A stretch of 64,000 bases of DNA from Streptomyces finlayi (GCF_014216315.1 NZ_CP045702.1:3410001-3474000), one strand, 5' to 3'. Shown: positions 34,369 through 44,161, numbered from the stretch's first letter. Notes: a model not told the origin generated them from the sequence alone. Translations and numbers: made by a program.

Positions 34369-36183
34369 CTACTTGATGACCGTGATCCGGTCCGTGGCCG
34401 GCGGGGCCAGCGGCGCGGCGGCCGTGGAGTGCGCCGCCAGGTAGGCGTTGAACAGGTCCAGGTCGGAGGCGCCGACCAGCTTGTCCGTGCCCTGGCCGAG
34501 GGCCGCGAAGCCGTCGCCGCCGCCCGCGAGGAACTCGTTCATCGCGACACGATAGGAGGCGGCCGGGTCGATGGCCGCACCGTTCAGCTTCACACTGTCG
34601 GCGACCACACGGTCCGCACCGGCCTTGGTCATGTCCAGCGTGTACGTGAGGCCCCTGGAGATCTGAAGGATCTTCGGGGACGCCGCGTTGGAGCCGCTGA
34701 CCTGCTGCTGAAGCGCGGTGATGAGCTGCGCACCGGTCAGGTCGACGACATTCATCATGTTGGTGAACGGCTGGACGGTGAACGCCTCGCCGTACGTCAC
34801 CACACCGTCGCCCTCACTGCCGGACGCCGCGTGGACGAGGTCCGAGCGGATACCGCCCGGGTTCATGAAGGCGATCTGCGCCCCGCCCTTGTCCGCCGGG
34901 GCCAGGCCCTCCAGCTGCGCGTCGGCGATCAGATTGCCGAGCGGCTTCTCGGGGGCGGTGGAGCCGCGCCCGTTGATGTCGGCGGAGATGAAGCCCTGCG
35001 GCCGGTTGGAGATCGGCGCCGCGAGGGTGTTCCAGCGGGCGATCAGGGCCGTCATGTCGGTGGCCTTGGCCTGGTCCCGGTGGACGACGTGATTCGTCGA
35101 CGTCACCGACTTCACCGACGTACGGACGATGTCCTTGGTACGGCGGTCGTACGTGAGGGTCGTGTCCGTGTAGATCTTGCCGAACGACGAGGCCGAGGTG
35201 ACCATGCGCGGCTTGCCCGCGGGGTCCGGGACGGTGCAGACGTACGCCTGGTGGGTGTGGCCCGTGACCAGGGCGTCCACCTTCGGCGTGATGCCCTTGG
35301 CGATGTCGACGATCGGACCGGAGATGCCGTCACCGGCGCCGGGGCTGTCGCAGTCGTAGTTGTACGCGGTGGAGGCGGGCGCGCCCCCCTCGTGGATCAG
35401 CGCGACGATGGACCTGACGCCCTGGCGGTCCAGTTCCTTGGCGTACTTGTTGACCGTCTCTATCTCGTCGTGGAACTTCAGGCCCTTGACGCCGTTGGCC
35501 GTGACGATGTTCGGGGTGCCCTCCAGGGTCACTCCGATGAAGCCGATCTTGACGCCGTTCTTCTTCCAGACCGTGTACGGCTTGAGGATCGGCTTGCCGG
35601 TCTTCTCGTTCGTCACGTTGGCCGCGAGGTACGGGAAGTCGGCGCCCTCGAAGGTCTTGCCGGGCTCGTAGCAGCCCTCGGCCGGGTGGCAGCCGCCGTT
35701 CTGGAGGCGGCCGAGCTCGGTGGCGCCCTCGTCGAACTCGTGGTTGCCGACCGCCGACACATCGAGGTCGAGCCCGTTGAGCGCCTCGATGGTGGGCTCG
35801 TCGTGGAAGAGACCGGAGAGCAGCGGGCTCGCGCCGACCATGTCGCCGCCGGCCGCGGTGACGGAGTACGGGTGGCCCTCGCGCGCAGTGCGCAGCGAGG
35901 TCGCCAGGTACTCGACGCCACCGGCCGGGACGGCCTTCGTCGTGCCGTCGGCCTGCTTCTCGGTGACCGAGCCGGCCGATCCGGCGGGCGGCTCAAGGTT
36001 GCCGTGCAGGTCGTTGAAGGAGAGCAGTTGCACGTCGACGGTGCGCCCGGACGCGTGGCGGTCCGCGCCGCGGTCATCGGCCCCGGCGGGCATCGCGGCG
36101 ACGAGTGCGCCGACCGTGGCAAGGCCGGCCGCGGCGGCGAGTACCCGCCGGGACGCCCGGTTCTTCTGCGAAGTCGCTGACAT
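34369..36183 (-). CDS. Secreted bifunctional metallophosphatase/5'-nucleotidase
   Basis: 604 residues. Signal peptide with twin-arginine-like SRRVLA at 11-16, so Tat export is possible. Metallophosphoesterase domain: SFNDLHGNL, AAGGDMVGAS, VGNHEFDEG, TGHTHQAY. C-terminal nucleotidase domain: GGIRSDL and MNEFLAGGGDGF. It would release phosphate from extracellular nucleotides, fitting the phosphate-scavenging genes nearby. Confidence 0.92.
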   Translation of the reverse strand: MSATSQKNRASRRVLAAAAGLATVGALVAAMPAGADDRGADRHASGRTVDVQLLSFNDLHGNLEPPAGSAGSVTEKQADGTTKAVPAGGVEYLATSLRTAREGHPYSVTAAGGDMVGASPLLSGLFHDEPTIEALNGLDLDVSAVGNHEFDEGATELGRLQNGGCHPAEGCYEPGKTFEGADFPYLAANVTNEKTGKPILKPYTVWKKNGVKIGFIGVTLEGTPNIVTANGVKGLKFHDEIETVNKYAKELDRQGVRSIVALIHEGGAPASTAYNYDCDSPGAGDGISGPIVDIAKGITPKVDALVTGHTHQAYVCTVPDPAGKPRMVTSASSFGKIYTDTTLTYDRRTKDIVRTSVKSVTSTNHVVHRDQAKATDMTALIARWNTLAAPISNRPQGFISADINGRGSTAPEKPLGNLIADAQLEGLAPADKGGAQIAFMNPGGIRSDLVHAASGSEGDGVVTYGEAFTVQPFTNMMNVVDLTGAQLITALQQQVSGSNAASPKILQISRGLTYTLDMTKAGADRVVADSVKLNGAAIDPAASYRVAMNEFLAGGGDGFAALGQGTDKLVGASDLDLFNAYLAAHSTAAAPLAPPATDRITVIK

Positions 36184-36493
36184 CGGTCCCCTTTGAGTTC
36201 AGCGGGAGGGTTTGGGAGAGGTGGAACAGGTGAAGACTTTTCGACGCAGCCTAGAGTCAACGCGCGTAGCGCGACAGGGCTTTCGGGTTACGACCGGGTT
36301 GCTTCCCGGTCGGTTCACGGACCAACTGCCGCACATCCCCCCTTCGGCGCACAGACCCGGGCAGAAACGTCACAGCGCGCGGAACGGGACACGGACCCAT
36401 GACCTGCCGGTACACCCCGGGCGGCGCCCGGCTCCACGCCGACCCGCGTCGCACCACCGCCTCCGCCACCCCGCCCGCCGTACGCTCGTAGAC
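36184..36493. other. 310-bp divergent promoter region of nucleotidase and mshD
   Basis: Contains a hairpin GACCGGG-TTGCTT-CCCGGTC at 36292-36311 and one isolated GTTCACGGACC unit at 36313. A lone unit is not enough to call a PHO box. No gene seen. Confidence 0.5.
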
Positions 36494-37417
36494 ATGACGA
36501 CAGACGTACCCCTCCCCTCCCCCGGACGCGAGATTCAGACCCTCGACGCGCTCACCCCCGACCAGGCCGACGCCGTCCTCGACCTGCTCGCCGAGGCCAC
36601 CCGGACCGACGGCAGGCAGGCGGTCTCCGAGCAGGGGCGTCTACAGCTCAGGGGCGGGCACCGCGAAGGCGTACGGCACTTCCTGCTCACCACGGACGGC
36701 GTCCTCGCCGGGTACGCGCAGCTGGAGGACACCGACCCCGTCGAGGCACCGGCCGCCGAGCTCGTCGTGCACCCCTCCCACCGCGGCCACGGACACGGGC
36801 GCGCGCTCGGCGCCGCGCTCCTCGCCTCCACGGGCAAGCGGCTGCGGGTCTGGGCACACGGCGGCACGTCCGCGGCCCGGCATCTGGCCCAGGTACTCGG
36901 CCTCTCCCTCTTCCGCGAACTGCGCCAGCTCCGGCGCCCCTTGGCCGGCTCCGTCATCACTGAACCCGTACTCCCGCCGGGCGTCACCATCCGCACGTTC
37001 GTCCCCGGCGAGGACGACGCGGCCTGGCTGGACGTCAACCGCGCCGCCTTCGCCCACCACCCCGAGCAGGGTTCCCTGACCCAGCAGGACCTGGACGACC
37101 GCGAGGGCCGGCCCTGGTTCGACCCGAAGGGCTTCTTCCTCGCCGAGCGCGACGGCGAACTGATCGGCTTCCACTGGACGAAGGTGCACGCCGAGGAGCA
37201 GCTCGGTGAGGTGTACGTGGTCGGCATCCGCCCCGAGGCGCAGGGCGGCGGCCTCGGCAAGGCACTGACCGCGATCGGCCTGCGCCACCTGGCGGCCGAG
37301 GCGCTGCCGACCGCGATGCTGTACGTCGACGCGGACAACACGGCGGCGCTGAAGGTGTACGAGCGCATGGGCTTCGTGACCCACGAGGTGGACCTGATGT
37401 ACCGCACGGAGTCCTGA
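36494..37417 (+). CDS. mshD: Mycothiol synthase
   Basis: 307 residues from the ATG at 36494. Two tandem GNAT domains, the C-terminal one active: VYVVGIRPEAQGGGLGKALTAIGL binds acetyl-CoA and LYVDADNTAALKVYERMGF is the family end. MshD acetylates Cys-GlcN-Ins in the last step of mycothiol synthesis. N-terminal domain also retains VHPSHRGHGHGRALGAALL. Confidence 0.93.
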   Translation: MTTDVPLPSPGREIQTLDALTPDQADAVLDLLAEATRTDGRQAVSEQGRLQLRGGHREGVRHFLLTTDGVLAGYAQLEDTDPVEAPAAELVVHPSHRGHGHGRALGAALLASTGKRLRVWAHGGTSAARHLAQVLGLSLFRELRQLRRPLAGSVITEPVLPPGVTIRTFVPGEDDAAWLDVNRAAFAHHPEQGSLTQQDLDDREGRPWFDPKGFFLAERDGELIGFHWTKVHAEEQLGEVYVVGIRPEAQGGGLGKALTAIGLRHLAAEALPTAMLYVDADNTAALKVYERMGFVTHEVDLMYRTES

Positions 37418-37483
37418 GCCCGCTCCTGAGCTGCGACAACTTCCCCGGGGGCGGCGCCTCTTGACGCCGCCCCTTCCTTACGT

Positions 37484-37515
37484 CACCCTTTCACTACTCA
37501 ATTAGTGAAAGGGTG
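37484..37515. promoter_or_regulatory. Perfect 13-bp inverted repeat, putative GntR operator
   Basis: CACCCTTTCACTA and its exact complement TAGTGAAAGGGTG flank CTCAAT. It ends seven bases before the ATG at 37522, so a bound repressor would cover the leader of the GntR/ABC operon. Confidence 0.8.
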
Positions 37516-37521
37516 GTGGAC

Positions 37522-37932
37522 ATGGCAGAGTCCGCAGCGGTCGAGTTCCGCATCGACCGGCGCAGCGGTGTCGCCACGTACCTCCAGATCGTCCAGCAGA
37601 CCAAACAGGCCCTGCGCCTGGGCGTGCTGGAACCGGGCGACCGGCTGCCCACCGCCCGCGAGGTCGTCGAGGCCACGGCCATCAATCCCAACACCGTGCT
37701 CAAGGCCTACCGCGAACTGGAGCGCGAGGGCCTCGTCGAGGCACGCCGCGGGCTCGGCACCTTCGTCCGGCGCACGCTCGGCAGCGCGGCGACCGCCACC
37801 GACGCACCACTGCGCTCCGAGCTCGCCGACTGGGTCCTCAGGGCCCGCACCGCAGGACTGGAGAAGGACGACGTGAGCGCGCTCTTCACCGCCGTACTGG
37901 ACAGCACATTCAAGGGGGACGAGGACCGATGA
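37522..37932 (+). CDS. GntR-family regulator, YtrA subfamily
   Basis: 136 residues from the ATG at 37522 (a GTG at 37513 would put the start inside the operator arm). Short C-terminal dimer domain of the YtrA type after the winged helix (LQIVQQTKQALRLGVLEPGD, INPNTVLKAYRELEREGLVEAR). These regulators usually repress an ABC exporter operon they head; here the ABC genes follow with ATGA overlaps. Confidence 0.9.
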   Translation: MAESAAVEFRIDRRSGVATYLQIVQQTKQALRLGVLEPGDRLPTAREVVEATAINPNTVLKAYRELEREGLVEARRGLGTFVRRTLGSAATATDAPLRSELADWVLRARTAGLEKDDVSALFTAVLDSTFKGDEDR

Positions 37933-38834
37933 CAGGCTCCGCGATCGAGGCGAACGGCCTCGGTATGAAGTACGGCCGCGGGGCGGGCAGGTGGGCGCTG
38001 CGCGACTGCTCGTTCCGGCTGCCCGCCGGACGGGTCTGCGCCCTCGTCGGACCCAACGGCGCCGGGAAGTCCACCCTGCTCGCGCTGGCGGCCGGCCTCC
38101 TCGGGCCGACCGAGGGATCGGTCCGGGTGCTCGGCTCCGACGCACCGGGCGCCCTACGTGAGCGCATCGCGTACGTCTCCCAGGACAAGCCCCTGTACCC
38201 GCAGCTCACCGTGGCCGACACCCTCTGGGCCGGCCAGGAGCTCAACCCCGCGAGCTGGGACCGGGCCACGGCCGACCGGGTCGCCTCTCCTCTCCCCCAG
38301 CACGCCAAGGTCCGTACGCTCTCCGGCGGCCAGCGCACCCGGCTCGCCCTGGCACTCGCCCTCGGCAAGCGGCCCTCGCTGATGCTGCTCGACGAACCGA
38401 TGGCCGACCTCGACCCGCTCGCCCGCCACCAGCTGATGGGCACCCTGATGGCCGAGGCCGCCGAGCACTCCACCACCATCGTGATGTCCTCGCACATCCT
38501 CACCGAGCTGGAGGGCGCCTGCGACTACGTCCTGCTGGTCGACGGCGGACGCGTCCGGCTCGGCGGCGAGACGGACGACATCGTCGCCGCCCACGCCGTA
38601 CTGACCGGACAGGCCGGGGACCTCGCCCCGCACACCGTCGTCGAGTCCCGCACGACGGGCCGTCAGCTCACCGCGCTCGTACGGAAGGAGGGCCCGGTGG
38701 ACGACACCGCCTGGGACGTGACGGAACCGTCCCTGGAGGAACTGCTCCTGGCCCACCTCCGCTCCCCCGACGCCCCGCCCCTGCTCACCCCGAGCGCCCA
38801 CCACGAGACCCGCGAGGCGGTGGCGTCCGCATGA
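37929..38834 (+). CDS. ABC transporter ATP-binding protein
   Basis: 301 residues. Walker A GPNGAGKST, signature LSGGQRTRLALALAL, Walker B LMLLDEPMADLDP, switch His in MSSHILTELE. C-terminal extension of about 80 residues. Overlaps the GntR gene and the permease gene by four bases each. Substrate unknown; YtrA-linked exporters often respond to envelope-active compounds. Confidence 0.92.
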   Translation: MTGSAIEANGLGMKYGRGAGRWALRDCSFRLPAGRVCALVGPNGAGKSTLLALAAGLLGPTEGSVRVLGSDAPGALRERIAYVSQDKPLYPQLTVADTLWAGQELNPASWDRATADRVASPLPQHAKVRTLSGGQRTRLALALALGKRPSLMLLDEPMADLDPLARHQLMGTLMAEAAEHSTTIVMSSHILTELEGACDYVLLVDGGRVRLGGETDDIVAAHAVLTGQAGDLAPHTVVESRTTGRQLTALVRKEGPVDDTAWDVTEPSLEELLLAHLRSPDAPPLLTPSAHHETREAVASA

Positions 38835-39820
38835 GCACGCTCACCGCACCGCAGCGCCCGGCACCGGACACGGGCAACAAGCGCGGCCCGGTCCGCGTCC
38901 TGCTGCGCCAGCACCGCAAGGCTCTTTGGGGCGCGGGCGCCCTGGTGGTTGCCGGCATCGGCGTCATGGTCGCGCTCCAGGTCTGGGTAGCGTCCGGGAA
39001 GGAGCGCTGCCCCGACGGCGACACCACCCGGTGCGGGGACGGCAGCTACCTCCCCACCTACGCACGCACGTCCACCGAGCAGTACCTGTCCGACGGCGGC
39101 ATGGTGCTGCTCGTACTCGCGGGCCTCATCGGTGCCTTCGTGGCGGGCCCGCTGATCGCGCGGGAACTGGAGAGCGGCACCTTCCGGATGGCTTGGACCC
39201 AGTCGGTCTCGCCCGCCCAGTGGCTGGCGGCCCGTCTCGCCGTCCCCGCCGCCGTCGCGATCGTCGGGCTCACGATCCTGTCGCTCGTCTACCGCTGGGG
39301 ATGGACAATCATCCACAGCAAGCCGCTCACGTCCCTCCCTTGGCACGGAACCGGCGTCTACCCCGGCCTGGGCCCCGTAGCCGTCGCATTCGCGCTGCTC
39401 GCGGTGGCCGTCGGCGCGCTGTGTGCCGTACTCGTCCGCCGCACCCTGTTGTCCATGTCCGCCACCGTCCTCGTGCTCGGCGTGGTCATGCTCGGCCTGT
39501 CCAAACGCCGCTACGAACTCTGGCCGACCGTGCAGCTCCTCGGCGACGACATCCGGTTGTACGCCAGCGGCTGGCACATCGAATCAGGAATGCTCACGGC
39601 ATCAGGCGAGAAGCTGTACTGGAGCAGCTGTTTCGGGGGCCCGGACTTCCGCGACCCCGAGGTCTGCATGCGCGAGCGCGGCGGCGTCACCAAGTTCGCC
39701 GAGTTCCACCCCGACTCGCACTTCTGGCCCCTGCAGCTCATGGAGACCGGCATCCTGCTCGCCCTCGCGGCGATCGCCGTGGCCCTCGCCTTCCGGGCAC
39801 TGCGCCGCCTGCACGGCTGA
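38831..39820 (+). CDS. ABC-2 type permease
   Basis: 329 residues, six probable helices, the last pair bounding a large external loop (WHIESGML...FWPLQLME) with cysteines SSCFGG and EVCMRE. Typical LIARELESGTFRMAWTQSVSP coupling helix facing the ATPase. Forms one transporter with the preceding gene. Confidence 0.85.
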   Translation: MSTLTAPQRPAPDTGNKRGPVRVLLRQHRKALWGAGALVVAGIGVMVALQVWVASGKERCPDGDTTRCGDGSYLPTYARTSTEQYLSDGGMVLLVLAGLIGAFVAGPLIARELESGTFRMAWTQSVSPAQWLAARLAVPAAVAIVGLTILSLVYRWGWTIIHSKPLTSLPWHGTGVYPGLGPVAVAFALLAVAVGALCAVLVRRTLLSMSATVLVLGVVMLGLSKRRYELWPTVQLLGDDIRLYASGWHIESGMLTASGEKLYWSSCFGGPDFRDPEVCMRERGGVTKFAEFHPDSHFWPLQLMETGILLALAAIAVALAFRALRRLHG

Positions 39821-40104
39821 CCCGGCCGCGAAACCCCCGCCCTGTCCGGACTCCGAGGGGGGAGCCCGGGCGGGGCGGGCCGTACGGGCCCCGACGCGCG
39901 CCCGGGGCCCCGCCGGGACCGCACACCGCAGCCTGCATGTCATGTCGCCGTTACCGGCCATTCAGAAGCGCTTGCGACCCTCACAGGATGCAGCCAGCCG
40001 TGCCCGCCCCCCGCAACGGCAGACCTCGTGGGTCCGCCGGGCCTTCCGCGATCTTTCCTGGCTCCGACGTGCCCCCGGAGCCGTCGACGCGGAACAATAG
40101 GTCC

Positions 40105-42357
40105 ATGAGCCAGCAGCCCAGCTCCGAGGTCCCGGTCCAGCCCACTCAGCCGTCGGTCGGCTCACTCGCCGCGCACCGGCCACGCGCAGTCGCCGACTCG
40201 ACGTCCAACGGCGTCGGTTTCTCCACGGCAGCCGATCTGGACCCCGATCTCGACGCCGACGCGGACGCGTACGAACCCGACCGCGACGGCGACGAACTGC
40301 CCCAGGGCCGCTTCCTGGATCGCGAACGCAGCTGGCTCGCGTTCAACGAACGCGTCCTCGAACTGGCCGAGGACCCCGCGACCCCCCTCCTCGAACGGGC
40401 TAATTTCCTCGCGATCTTCGCCTCGAACCTGGACGAGTTCTTCATGGTCCGCGTCGCCGGCCTGAAGCGCCGCATCGCCACCGGCGTCGCCACCCGCTCC
40501 GCGTCCGGACTCCAGCCCCGCGAGGTCCTCGACCTCATCTGGACCCGCTCCCGCGAACTCATGGCCCGGCACGCCGCCTGCTACCAGCAGGACATCGCGC
40601 CCGCCCTGTCCGACGAGGGCATCCAGCTGATCCGCTGGCCCGAGCTGACCGAGAAGGAGCAGGCCCGCCTGTTCACCTTCTTCCGCCAGCGCGTCTTCCC
40701 CGTACTGACCCCGCTGGCCGTCGACCCGGCGCACCCCTTCCCGTACATCTCGGGACTCTCGCTCAACCTCGCCGTCGTCGTACGCAACCCCGTCAGCGGC
40801 CACCGGCACTTCGCCCGCGTGAAGGTGCCCCCGCTGCTGACCCGCTTCCTGGAGGCGTCGCCGCAGCGGTACGTCCCCATCGAGGACGTCATCGCGGCCC
40901 ACCTGGAAGAGCTCTTCCCCGGCATGGAGGTCCTCGCCCACCACATGTTCCGGGTCACCAGGAACGAGGACCTGGAGGTCGAGGAGGACGACACCGAGAA
41001 TCTGCTCAAGGCCCTGGAGAAGGAGCTCGTGCGGCGCCGCTTCGGCCCGCCCGTCCGGCTGGAGGTCGAGGAGTCCATCGACCCGTACGTCCTGGACCTG
41101 CTGGTACGCGAGCTGAAGATCAGCGAGACCGAGCTCTACCCGCTGCCGGGACCGCTCGACCTCACCGGCCTGTTCGGCATCGCGTCGCTGGACCGGCCCG
41201 AGCTGAAGTACCCCAAGTTCATCGCGGGCACCCACCGGGACCTGGCCGAGGTCGAGTCCGCGTCCGCGCCCGACATCTTCGCCGCGCTGCGCGAACGCGA
41301 CGTCCTGCTGCACCACCCGTACGACTCGTTCTCCACCTCCGTCCAGGCGTTCCTGGAGCAGGCGGCGGGTGACCCGGACGTCCTGGCGATCAAGCAGACG
41401 CTGTACCGCACCTCCGGCGACTCCCCGATAGTGGACGCGCTGATCGACGCCGCCGAGTCCGGCAAGCAGGTCCTCGTCCTCGTCGAGATCAAGGCCCGCT
41501 TCGACGAGCAGGCCAACATCAAGTGGGCCCGCAAACTGGAGGAGGCCGGCTGCCATGTCGTCTACGGCCTCGTCGGGCTGAAGACCCACTGCAAGCTGTC
41601 GCTCGTCGTCCGCCAGGAGGGCGACACGCTGCGCCGCTACTCCCACGTCGGCACAGGCAACTACCACCCCAAGACCGCCCGGCTGTACGAGGACCTCGGC
41701 CTGCTCACCGCCGACCCGCAGGTCGGCGCGGACCTCTCCGACCTCTTCAACCGGCTCTCCGGCTACTCACGCCGCGAGACCTACCGCCGGCTGCTGGTCG
41801 CCCCGAAGTCCCTGCGCGACGGGCTGATCGCCCGTATCAACAAGGAGATCTCCCACCACCGCGCGGGCCGCCCCTCGTACGTCCGCTTCAAGGTCAACTC
41901 CATGGTCGACGAAGCGACCATCGACGCCTGCTACCGGGCCGCGCAGGCAGGCGTCCCCGTGGACATCTGGGTCCGCGGCATCTGCGCGATACGCCCCGGC
42001 GTCGCCGGCCTCTCCGAGAACATCCGGGTCCGCTCGATACTGGGCCGCTTCCTGGAACACTCCCGGGTCTTCTCCTTCGGCAACGGAGGCGAACCCGAGG
42101 TCTGGTTCGGCAGCGCCGACATGATGCACCGCAACCTCGACCGCCGGATCGAAGCACTGGTCCGGGTCACCGACCCCGCCCACCGCGCGGCCCTCAGCCG
42201 GCTCCTGGAAACAGGCATGGCCGACACCACCTCCTCCTGGCACCTCGGTCCCGACGGGAACTGGACCCGGCACGCCACGGACGGGGACGGTCAGCCGCTG
42301 CGGCACGTGCAAGAGATGCTCATTGACGCCCGGAGGCGCCGGCGTGCGACGCCCTGA
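40105..42357 (+). CDS. ppk: Polyphosphate kinase 1
   Basis: 750 residues from the ATG at 40105; the frame stays open far upstream but without matching sequence. It reversibly makes polyphosphate from ATP. Domains: N (FLDRERSWLAFNERVLELAED), H, C1 and C2. The phosphorylated His is about H521 in GTGNYHPKTARLYEDLGL and the second essential His about H675 in SADMMHRNLDRR. The first 65 residues are an acidic tail. The next gene starts inside its 3' end. Confidence 0.95.
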   Translation: MSQQPSSEVPVQPTQPSVGSLAAHRPRAVADSTSNGVGFSTAADLDPDLDADADAYEPDRDGDELPQGRFLDRERSWLAFNERVLELAEDPATPLLERANFLAIFASNLDEFFMVRVAGLKRRIATGVATRSASGLQPREVLDLIWTRSRELMARHAACYQQDIAPALSDEGIQLIRWPELTEKEQARLFTFFRQRVFPVLTPLAVDPAHPFPYISGLSLNLAVVVRNPVSGHRHFARVKVPPLLTRFLEASPQRYVPIEDVIAAHLEELFPGMEVLAHHMFRVTRNEDLEVEEDDTENLLKALEKELVRRRFGPPVRLEVEESIDPYVLDLLVRELKISETELYPLPGPLDLTGLFGIASLDRPELKYPKFIAGTHRDLAEVESASAPDIFAALRERDVLLHHPYDSFSTSVQAFLEQAAGDPDVLAIKQTLYRTSGDSPIVDALIDAAESGKQVLVLVEIKARFDEQANIKWARKLEEAGCHVVYGLVGLKTHCKLSLVVRQEGDTLRRYSHVGTGNYHPKTARLYEDLGLLTADPQVGADLSDLFNRLSGYSRRETYRRLLVAPKSLRDGLIARINKEISHHRAGRPSYVRFKVNSMVDEATIDACYRAAQAGVPVDIWVRGICAIRPGVAGLSENIRVRSILGRFLEHSRVFSFGNGGEPEVWFGSADMMHRNLDRRIEALVRVTDPAHRAALSRLLETGMADTTSSWHLGPDGNWTRHATDGDGQPLRHVQEMLIDARRRRRATP

Positions 42358-43345
42358 CCAGCAGACGACGATGCGGGAGACCGCGCAACTCCCCGCAGGA
42401 GGGGTCCTCGGGCCGTACCTCCAGGAGCAGGCCGGAGACTTCCTGCGCGGCCTGCGGCTGCACCGCGAGCACAGCGCGCCGACCGACGGCGGCAGCCGCG
42501 GCACGGACGAGGCGGCCGGTGCGCTGCGCCGCTCGGCCCGCCGGATCGGCGGCTCCCTGCACACGTTCCGGGGGCTGCTCGACGCGAACTGGGCCGACCA
42601 GCTCCGTACGGAACTGGCCTGGCTCTCCGGCACGCTGGCCCGCGAACACGCGTACGCCACCCGGTTGGCCCGCCTCCTCGAAGCGCTCCACGCGCTCTCG
42701 GGAACGTCACTGCCGGGGGCCCGCACCCCTGTCGGCGGCCCAGGCACCGACAAGGAGCGCGCCGCGCTCGGGGTCGGTGCGGCGCGGGCCGGGGCGCTCC
42801 TGGAGCGGCAGCTGACCCTCGCCCGGACACGCGCCCACTCCGCGGCGCTCCAGGCACTCGGCTCCTCCCGCTTCCACGCGGTCGCCGACGCCGTCGCCCT
42901 GCTCGCCTCCGACGTCCCGCTGGCCGCCTCTGCGGCGGCTCCGGCCGCCGAGGTGCTGTACGGCCCGGTGGAACGTGCCGAGAAGCGGCTGCTCGGCGCG
43001 GTGGCAGCGCTGCCACCGGACGAACTGGTGGAGCCGTACAACGAGGCCCAGGACGCGCCCTGGCACCAGGCCCGTCTGCTGCTGCGGCTGCACCGGTACG
43101 CCGACGAGGTGGTGCGGGGCACACCCGATCCGGTCCTGGCGGGGGCGGGCAAGGCACTCGATCTGCACCGGGACGCGTCGGAGGCGGCCTCCGCCGCCGC
43201 GGCGGCGGCCCGGACCCCGCGGATCGCCCCGGCGACGGCGTACGCCCTCGGCGTGCTCCACGCCGACCAGCGGCACGAGGTGGAAGCGGCCCGCAGCGTG
43301 TTCCGGGAGACCTGGCCGTACGCGGCGGCCGTGACGGGGCCATGA
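42344..43345 (+). CDS. CHAD domain protein
   Basis: 333 residues from the GTG at 42344, preceded by GGAGG at seven bases and overlapping the ppk stop by 14 bases. All-helical CHAD domain with conserved basic and histidine positions (GLRLHREHS, RRSARRIGGSLHTFRGLL, WHQARLLLRLHRYADE). CHAD proteins bind polyphosphate granules in several bacteria, which fits the ppk neighbour. A later ATG at 42371 is the alternative start. Confidence 0.88.
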   Translation: MRRPDQQTTMRETAQLPAGGVLGPYLQEQAGDFLRGLRLHREHSAPTDGGSRGTDEAAGALRRSARRIGGSLHTFRGLLDANWADQLRTELAWLSGTLAREHAYATRLARLLEALHALSGTSLPGARTPVGGPGTDKERAALGVGAARAGALLERQLTLARTRAHSAALQALGSSRFHAVADAVALLASDVPLAASAAAPAAEVLYGPVERAEKRLLGAVAALPPDELVEPYNEAQDAPWHQARLLLRLHRYADEVVRGTPDPVLAGAGKALDLHRDASEAASAAAAAARTPRIAPATAYALGVLHADQRHEVEAARSVFRETWPYAAAVTGP

Positions 43346-43761
43346 GCTCGTCGGCAGGTCCCGTACTGGCGGCCGGCTGCGTGCTGTGGCGCCGCTCGTC
43401 GCACGACGGGAGCCCCGAGGTCTGCCTGGTGCACCGGCCCCGCTACGACGACTGGTCGTTCCCCAAGGGCAAGCTGAAGCGCGGCGAGTCCGCGCTGGGG
43501 GGCGCGCTGCGGGAGGTCCTGGAGGAGACCGGACACCACTGCGCGCCGGGGGCCCGGCTGCCCACGGCCCGGTACGAGGTGAACGGGCGGCCGAAGGAGG
43601 TCGCGTACTGGGCGGCGGAGGCGACGGGCGGCTCCTTCACCCCGAACGACGAGGTCGACCGTCTGCTCTGGCTCCCCCCGTCAGTGGCCCGGGAACGCCT
43701 GACCCGCCCTGGCGACCGGGACCAGCTCGACGCCTTCCTCACGGCGCCGCGGTCCGCCTGA
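43342..43761 (+). CDS. Nudix hydrolase (MutT1-like N-terminal domain only)
   Basis: 139 residues. Nudix box begins at G43 and ends REVLEETG (57-64). Mycobacterial MutT1 proteins add a phosphoglycerate-mutase domain, absent here. Likely hydrolyses (d)NTP or diphosphoinositol-like substrates. Overlaps the CHAD gene by four bases, so it belongs to the ppk operon. Confidence 0.88.
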   Translation: MSSSAGPVLAAGCVLWRRSSHDGSPEVCLVHRPRYDDWSFPKGKLKRGESALGGALREVLEETGHHCAPGARLPTARYEVNGRPKEVAYWAAEATGGSFTPNDEVDRLLWLPPSVARERLTRPGDRDQLDAFLTAPRSA

Positions 43762-43794
43762 CCGGCGGGCCTTGGTCGGGGCGGGACAGGGCGG

Positions 43795-43811
43795 GCCGGG
43801 ACGGGCCCGGC
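43795..43811 (+). terminator. Possible terminator of the ppk operon
   Basis: GCCGGG-ACGGG-CCCGGC, 34 bases after the Nudix stop. Short stem, no T tract, as is common in Streptomyces. Confidence 0.35.
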
Positions 43812-44117
43812 GTGGCACCCGGGTCACGGGTACATACAGGGACCCCTTGACCACCCCCGGTGGCACGGCCCGCACGCCCCCACCGGCCGGTCCGGGGCCG
43901 TGCAGGAGGGTCCCCGCAGGGTGACGAACGGAAACCCGGGTACGCATGGCGTTCCCGCCGAACGTTCGTCGCTTGAGGAGACACTCCGGAGGGGCCCCGG
44001 ACCGGCCCAAACGGGGCAACCACAAGGCCGCCGCACCGAAACCCAGCCCGTCCGGCGCTTGGGGACAAGAACCCGCCCGCGAAGGACACGCCCACCAAAG
44101 CCAGCCCGTCCGACACG

Positions 44118-44161
44118 GTTCACCTTCCGTTCACCCTGACCCGCAGGCGGCTTCACCTGTT
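44118..44161 (+). promoter_or_regulatory. PHO box (PhoP direct repeats) upstream of pstS
   Basis: Four 11-base units in series: GTTCACCTTCC, GTTCACCCTGA, a degenerate CCCGCAGGCGG and CTTCACCTGTT. Two match the PhoP consensus GTTCACC perfectly and the fourth nearly so. The block lies 114-157 bases upstream of the pstS start. Confidence 0.85.

Noticed and set aside
36313..36323. Single PHO-box-like unit before the nucleotidase and mshD
   Set aside because: Only one unit; PhoP needs at least two adjacent repeats.
38926..40104. Upstream extension of the ppk frame
   Set aside because: Overlaps the ABC permease gene in another frame and has shadow composition; the PPK family begins near the ATG at 40105.
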